Source: JBAZFF01 sp041653495 (GTDB taxonomy: Bacteria; Patescibacteriota; Minisyncoccia; Minisyncoccales; RBG-13-42-11). Taken from it: DNA of 9,687 nucleotides. Position 1 is the first letter of the stretch; the number at the start of each line of letters is the position of its first letter. The notes under the pieces are model-generated. The model saw only the letters and a program-made list of their open reading frames with translations, was not told the DNA's origin and did not search any database. Made by a program: the position numbers and the translations under genes. Shown piece by piece: positions 6,053 to 9,687 of the stretch. The DNA lies in NCBI GenBank assembly GCA_041653495.1, contig JBAZFF010000018.1, positions 1-9,687 on the forward strand, given 5' to 3'.

Positions 6053-7397
6053 CCTTCTTCTTGTTTAGAGACAGCCTCAAATCTATCCTTTCCATATCCC
6101 TCGGGAACGGGACAGCTTCCCTTAAATTAGAAAGCCCCAAGAACTGCTTTACCATCCTTTCCTGACCTATTGCAAATCCGCCTTCGGGAGGAAGCCCGTA
6201 TTTGAACGCCTGCAAATAGAAAGAAAAGTTCTTTACGTCATTCCCCCATTTTTTAATATTCGCCGTGAGCTTTTCGTAATCGTTTATCCTCTGCCCTCCG
6301 GTTACTATTTCCAACCCCCTGAACAGCAGGTCAAAGCTCAATGTATAATCAGAATCTTTGGGATCGGCAAAAGTGTAGAAGGGCCTCTTTTTCGTAGGAT
6401 AATGGGTTATGAATATGAAATCAGACCCGTATTCTCCCAAAGCCCACTGGCATATTTCCTTCTCGTCTTCCGGATCCAAATCTGGTTCTTTCCTGTGGTC
6501 CCTTTCCGTCCTCTTGAATATTATTTCCTGGGCTTCCCTCATTTTGACCTTCGGGATTTCCTCTCCCAGTTTCGGCTTTTCCATTCCGTAAAGCCCGATT
6601 TCCTTCTGGCACTTTTCCCATACGTCTCTGACGATGTTCTTAATGACCGTTCCGCACATGGACATTACTTCTTCCCAGGACTCTATAAAAGCCATTTCCA
6701 CGTCCAAGCTTGTGAATTCCGATATGTGCCTAGTGGTAACGCTGGGTTCCGCCCTGAATACTCGGGCTATGGTAAAGACCCTTTCGAAAGCGCCGAGCAT
6801 TATCTGCTTGTAAAGCTGGGGGCTCTGGGCCAGGTAAGCCTTGTTCTTGTAATAGTCAATCTTGAATATCTCGGCTCCTCCCTCCGCCACTGCCGGGACT
6901 ATGTTCGGGGATTGGAATTCAGTAAAGCCTTCCGATTTCAGAGTCTTCCTGAAGCTGTCCGTCAATTCGTCTCCGACTTTAAAGGCTGCCTTTATCTTCT
7001 CGTTCCTTATGGTCAAAGGCCGGTTGTCCAATATTACAGGCAGGGTGGCCTGGATGTCTCTCTCGGTATAATCGAAAGGAATAGGATCTGATTTTGCCAG
7101 GACCTTCATTTCTTTCGCCTCCATCTCCACATCTCCCGTTTCCAAATTGGGATTCACCATTTTCTCCGGCCTCTTGTTTATGATTCCTTCTATCCTTACA
7201 ACCCATTCGGGCTTTACTTCCTTCATTGCTTCGTAAGCTGCGGATCCCGGGATGAAAACGACCTGGAGTATCCCGCTCCTGTCTCTCAAATCAAAAAAGA
7301 CTATTTTCCCGTGGGCTCTGATGGTCTGCACCCATCCGGAAATGCTCACTTCCTTTCCCGCTTCTTTAATTGTTTCCTTATTTAGCGTCCTTTTCAT
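6024..7397 (-). CDS. aspS: Aspartyl-tRNA synthetase, archaeal-type length (possibly Asp/Asn tRNA)
   Basis: A cytoplasmic class IIb synthetase that charges tRNA(Asp) with aspartate. Residues about 15-100 form the OB-fold anticodon-binding domain (SGWVQTIRAHGK, then DLRDRSGILQVV). Motif 1 lies around 157-168, motif 2 around 214-235 (FRAEPSVTTRHISEFTSLDVEM region, with R215 and E217), and motif 3 around 406-428 (GGFAIGQERM with R414, then LREA). At 457 residues it lacks the GAD insertion that makes ordinary bacterial AspRS about 590 residues long, so the catalytic core is of the archaeal/eukaryal kind. AsnRS is less likely because the core reads like AspRS throughout. Whether it is discriminating cannot be settled here: residue 24 is Gln where discriminating archaeal enzymes have a second Trp. 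A lysine-rich tail (444-457) follows the usual end of the family. The gene overlaps the kinase by 20 bases and the carboxypeptidase by 29; no Shine-Dalgarno is seen before ATG 7397. Confidence 0.93.
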   Translation of the reverse strand: MKRTLNKETIKEAGKEVSISGWVQTIRAHGKIVFFDLRDRSGILQVVFIPGSAAYEAMKEVKPEWVVRIEGIINKRPEKMVNPNLETGDVEMEAKEMKVLAKSDPIPFDYTERDIQATLPVILDNRPLTIRNEKIKAAFKVGDELTDSFRKTLKSEGFTEFQSPNIVPAVAEGGAEIFKIDYYKNKAYLAQSPQLYKQIMLGAFERVFTIARVFRAEPSVTTRHISEFTSLDVEMAFIESWEEVMSMCGTVIKNIVRDVWEKCQKEIGLYGMEKPKLGEEIPKVKMREAQEIIFKRTERDHRKEPDLDPEDEKEICQWALGEYGSDFIFITHYPTKKRPFYTFADPKDSDYTLSFDLLFRGLEIVTGGQRINDYEKLTANIKKWGNDVKNFSFYLQAFKYGLPPEGGFAIGQERMVKQFLGLSNLREAVPFPRDMERIDLRLSLNKKKDGKGKKEKK

Positions 7398-8967
7398 GTT
7401 TATTTAGAATGGGGAGCTCGACGATAAAGGTTGTTCCTTTGCCCGCTCCCTCGCTCTCTATCTTTATATCACCATTATGCATTTCCACGAACTTTTTTGC
7501 AACATACAGGCCGACTCCGGTCCCCTCTTTCTGGCTCTGGACGCCAGCTCTCGCCCTGGTGAATATTTCAAACACGCTGTTTATGTCTTTTTCGGTCATC
7601 CCTATTCCAGTGTCTGAAACCATTATTTTCTCCTTGGCCCCTTCCTTCTCCGCTCTTATGGTGATTCCGCCTTTGTCTGTGTATTTTATGGCGTTGTCGA
7701 CTATGTTTAAAATGACCTGCCTTATTTTCTGCTCGTCCGCGATTATTTCCGGAAGAGTCTTGGGCATGTCTAATGTAATAGACAGTCCTTTCTTGTCCGC
7801 ATTGATCTTCATTTCCTTCACAATGTCCCTGATCAGATTATCCAGGGCTACGGGCGTAAAAGTTATGTCAATCTTTCCCGATTCCAGCCTGGACAAGTTC
7901 AAGAATTCATTCACTAAGTTTACAAGCCTTTCGTTGCTCTTAAAAACATTTTTCAAGGGCTCCTTGGCGCCTTCCGGCATGTCTCCGTAATCCCCTTCCA
8001 ATAACATTGATATGTATCCTTTTACGATGGTCAAAGGCGCTCTTAATTGGTGGGAAGCTATTGATAAGAATTCCGATTTGGCCTTGTTAAGCTTATCAAC
8101 TTTTTCGTAGAGTTTTTGGAGCTCTACCCTTCTATTGATTTCCCCGTAAACATTCTTAACAAGAAGGAACCCCATCATTATGAATGAAACTAGGAGGGTT
8201 GTCCCCCATATGTATCCAAAAACAGTTTCAGAAACGCATATTTGGACAAAGAGAGCCAGAGATATTATGACTATGAAAAGCTGGGTGAATATTACTTTAA
8301 CATTCATCAGCTTGTACTTAGCCATGGCATAAGCCACTATTCCCAGAAAGCATATTATGAAAATGAATCCCAGGGGATAAAATTCAAAGCCGTAATTTAC
8401 AATGAAATCTGAAGCAGCGAAGGCATAAAAGATAACGCTTGATAGAATATATTTCGTTTGTACCCTCTTTAGTTCGCTTTCGCTCTTCATATAGGAAGTT
8501 ACCAAGAGAATCACGATCCTCAAAAACAGGCCTACATTAAGAAACAACAGAAAATAGGGATGCAAGAAAGAAGCCTTCGGATAGAATCCCCAGTAGAATT
8601 CATAATATCCGTCAATCACATTATTCGTTAAGAGATTAATCTCAAGGAACAAAGTAAAGGCATATCCCAGCGAAAGAATGATTTTATCAATGAGCTTTCT
8701 ACTTCCGACAAAAGAGACTACAAAATGATAGACTGCAATGGGAATCAAGAGTATTCCGATATGCCCCACTTTGACCAGTATATTTGCGACGGAAGGGTCA
8801 TTTGTACCAAACAGGAAGAACCAGCTCGTCTGCCACCAAGCGGTAACAATGCAAATCAAAAAGAATATTCTATGGATGGTAGATTTTTTTTCTTTAAGAA
8901 AAATAAAACCCCCCAATAATAAAAACAATAATGCGCTTAATATTGGGGGGATGGAAAACGGATTCAT
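7378..8967 (-). CDS. Membrane sensor histidine kinase (7TM-like sensor, HisKA, HATPase)
   Basis: A 529-residue two-component sensor kinase. Residues 1-270 hold about seven to eight hydrophobic segments (roughly 7-24, 33-53, 66-88, 96-115, 137-158, 172-190, 198-216, 228-270), resembling the N-terminal 7TM sensor region of histidine kinases. A short linker with coiled-coil character (275-298) leads into HisKA with the H-box SHQLRAPL; H306 is the expected phospho-acceptor. The ATPase domain has the N-box (N421-N425), G1 box DTGIGM (452-457), F box (FEIF, 466-469) and G2 box GTGVGL (482-487), so it looks catalytically intact. No extracytoplasmic ligand-binding domain is seen, so the membrane segments themselves probably sense. 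No response regulator is in the window. ATG at 8967 follows the TGA of the hotdog gene with no spacer and without a clear Shine-Dalgarno, which suggests coupling. The 3' end overlaps aspS by 20 bases. The stimulus is unknown. Confidence 0.92.
   Translation of the reverse strand: MNPFSIPPILSALLFLLLGGFIFLKEKKSTIHRIFFLICIVTAWWQTSWFFLFGTNDPSVANILVKVGHIGILLIPIAVYHFVVSFVGSRKLIDKIILSLGYAFTLFLEINLLTNNVIDGYYEFYWGFYPKASFLHPYFLLFLNVGLFLRIVILLVTSYMKSESELKRVQTKYILSSVIFYAFAASDFIVNYGFEFYPLGFIFIICFLGIVAYAMAKYKLMNVKVIFTQLFIVIISLALFVQICVSETVFGYIWGTTLLVSFIMMGFLLVKNVYGEINRRVELQKLYEKVDKLNKAKSEFLSIASHQLRAPLTIVKGYISMLLEGDYGDMPEGAKEPLKNVFKSNERLVNLVNEFLNLSRLESGKIDITFTPVALDNLIRDIVKEMKINADKKGLSITLDMPKTLPEIIADEQKIRQVILNIVDNAIKYTDKGGITIRAEKEGAKEKIMVSDTGIGMTEKDINSVFEIFTRARAGVQSQKEGTGVGLYVAKKFVEMHNGDIKIESEGAGKGTTFIVELPILNKHEKDAK
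8896..8950 (-). terminator. Terminator-like hairpin inside the start of the kinase gene
   Basis: On the minus strand the arms CCCCCCAATA (8950-8941) and TATTGGGGGG (8918-8909) are perfect reverse complements. They form a 10-bp stem with six GC pairs and a 22-base loop. The next bases are TTTTATTTTTCTT (8908-8896). This is the layout of an intrinsic terminator for transcription running toward the kinase gene, yet it lies within kinase codons of about 6-24 (IPPIL ... LLGGFIFL). It could act as an attenuator that a translating ribosome suppresses. It could also be a by-product of Pro-Pro and Gly-Gly codons flanking a Leu/Phe-rich membrane helix. The structure is seen; its activity is inferred. 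Confidence 0.4.
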
Positions 8968-9687
8968 TCAATCTATTTTATTCAAGTACGGGGAAATATA
9001 CAAGCCCTTTTCAGGTACCCTAATCACTTTTCCTGTTTGAGCCGAGGAGAACACCAGGGTTTGCCATCCTTCTGCCAGCTTTTCATTCCCTTGCATTATC
9101 GCAAAGAAAAGTTTTGCGCTGGCTGGGCTCACTTTTCCGACATTTAGTCGGACAGAAACCTTTTCATTGAAAGTGGCCGAAGAATAGTTCTTAATGTAAG
9201 TATCGTGGGTCAGAATCCTCAGGCCAGAAGCAAAAGCTTCTTTGAACTTTGGCATAACCCTCAATAGGAACTTCTCCCGTGCCTCTCCATACCAGGTAAG
9301 ATAGTCAATAACGGATGTCTTTCCTTCGACATCAGTATTATGCAGAGAGACTGTTTTTGAGCAGGAGAATATTTTCCCTATAGTTCCCATTCTTTCGACA
9401 TAATCCTGATCCAATTCTTCCACCATTTTCGAGTCCGCAAGTTCTTCGGGTATGTCGATCGGGTTTCCCTGTATGTCCCTTAAGATGATCTTCTGCCACC
9501 CTTCGGCTATTTCAGTTCCCTTCTTCCGGAAATATCCGCTTATCGCCAGTATAAACATCTCCGGCCTTATTGCGACTCCGTCAATAACGAAATCTGCGGT
9601 ATCAGCCATGTAAAGAGATGATTTATGTTCCACGAGAATGTCGAGTATTTGGAACTTTATCTCCCCGCGACGGATCTTTTCTCCAAT
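8968..9687 (-). CDS. Tandem hotdog-fold (thioesterase-like) protein, N-terminus cut by window edge
   Basis: The frame is open from the window edge to a TGA at 8970-8968, giving 239 visible residues. A GTG at 9633 could start a 221-residue protein, but the frame continues upstream without a stop and the domain pattern needs more N-terminal sequence, so I treat the gene as 5'-partial. Numbering from the edge, residues about 110-228 look like a YbgC/4HBT hotdog domain: a strand, then TD-x-x-G (T118, D119, G122), then a helix with YLTWYGEAREKFL, then the strands of the beta sheet. Residues about 14-82 match the end of that domain at a 144-residue offset: AEGWQ occurs at 61-65 and 205-209, each followed by a hydrophobic strand and an I/V-P-E ending. 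This indicates an internal duplication. D119 sits where thioesterases of this class carry the catalytic Asp, but the H-x-x-N/Y region after it is replaced. Substrate unknown; acyl-CoA or acyl-ACP is a family-based guess. The stop abuts the kinase start, suggesting coupled translation. Confidence 0.72.
   Translation of the reverse strand: MGEKIRRGEIKFQILDILVEHKSSLYMADTADFVIDGVAIRPEMFILAISGYFRKKGTEIAEGWQKIILRDIQGNPIDIPEELADSKMVEELDQDYVERMGTIGKIFSCSKTVSLHNTDVEGKTSVIDYLTWYGEAREKFLLRVMPKFKEAFASGLRILTHDTYIKNYSSATFNEKVSVRLNVGKVSPASAKLFFAIMQGNEKLAEGWQTLVFSSAQTGKVIRVPEKGLYISPYLNKID

Noticed and set aside
6402..7091. Open frame of 229 codons on the plus strand.
   Set aside because: It is entirely antisense to the aspS catalytic core. 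The translation is Phe/Tyr/Ser-rich in a way expected from the complement, with no recognisable domain.
8968..9633. GTG at 9633 as the true start of the hotdog gene.
   Set aside because: The frame stays open to the window edge and the first hotdog copy needs residues upstream of it, so the gene is probably truncated by the window.
1..9687. CRISPR array, tRNA, rRNA, insertion sequence or prophage.
   Set aside because: No regularly spaced repeats, cloverleaf sequences, transposase or phage genes are apparent. The window is filled by nine minus-strand genes.

Overview
The window is a compact bacterial chromosome segment with every gene on the minus strand, so it is read from 9687 down to 1. It carries nine genes, two of them cut by the window edges, with junctions of 0-51 bases or overlaps of 20-29 bases. 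GC content looks moderate. Standard stop codons are used, including TGA after the first and seventh genes in transcription order. The gene types, the tight packing, a PP-loop protein matching the MurL epimerase family, a short archaeal-type AspRS and strongly divergent MraY motifs all suggest a member of the Candidate Phyla Radiation (Patescibacteria, Parcubacteria-like). That assignment is inference. Absconditabacteria/Gracilibacteria with TGA read as glycine are unlikely.

Region by region, in transcription order. 9687-8968: the C-terminal 239 residues of a protein with two tandem hotdog-like (thioesterase-type) domains, the first cut by the edge. 8967-7378: a membrane sensor histidine kinase starting directly after the previous stop (TGAATG). 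A perfect 10-bp stem followed by a T-rich tract, resembling an intrinsic terminator, lies inside its first 25 codons. 7397-6024: a 457-residue aspartyl-tRNA synthetase without the bacterial GAD insertion. 6052-5096: a membrane-anchored D-Ala-D-Ala carboxypeptidase (S11). 5090-4023: MraY, the lipid I synthase, with several unusual active-site residues. 4021-2756: a MurL-type UDP-MurNAc-L-Ala-L-Glu epimerase. 2730-2344: a 128-residue protein of unknown function with the only perfect Shine-Dalgarno sequence in the window, followed by an intrinsic terminator. 2292-1054: a MurD-family ligase, probably with its own promoter. 1076-3: FtsW, cut just after the PFISYGGSS motif.

Five of the genes (MurD-like ligase, MurL, MraY, FtsW, carboxypeptidase) cover steps from peptidoglycan precursor synthesis to polymerisation and trimming. 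MurL close to a MurD with altered substrate-pocket residues suggests the MurD2/MurL route: L-Glu is ligated first and epimerised on the nucleotide precursor, with no need for free D-Glu from a racemase. The hotdog protein, kinase and AspRS are joined to this set by overlaps rather than by an obvious shared pathway.

No tRNA, rRNA, CRISPR array, insertion sequence or phage gene was seen. No stretch over 300 bases lacks a gene.
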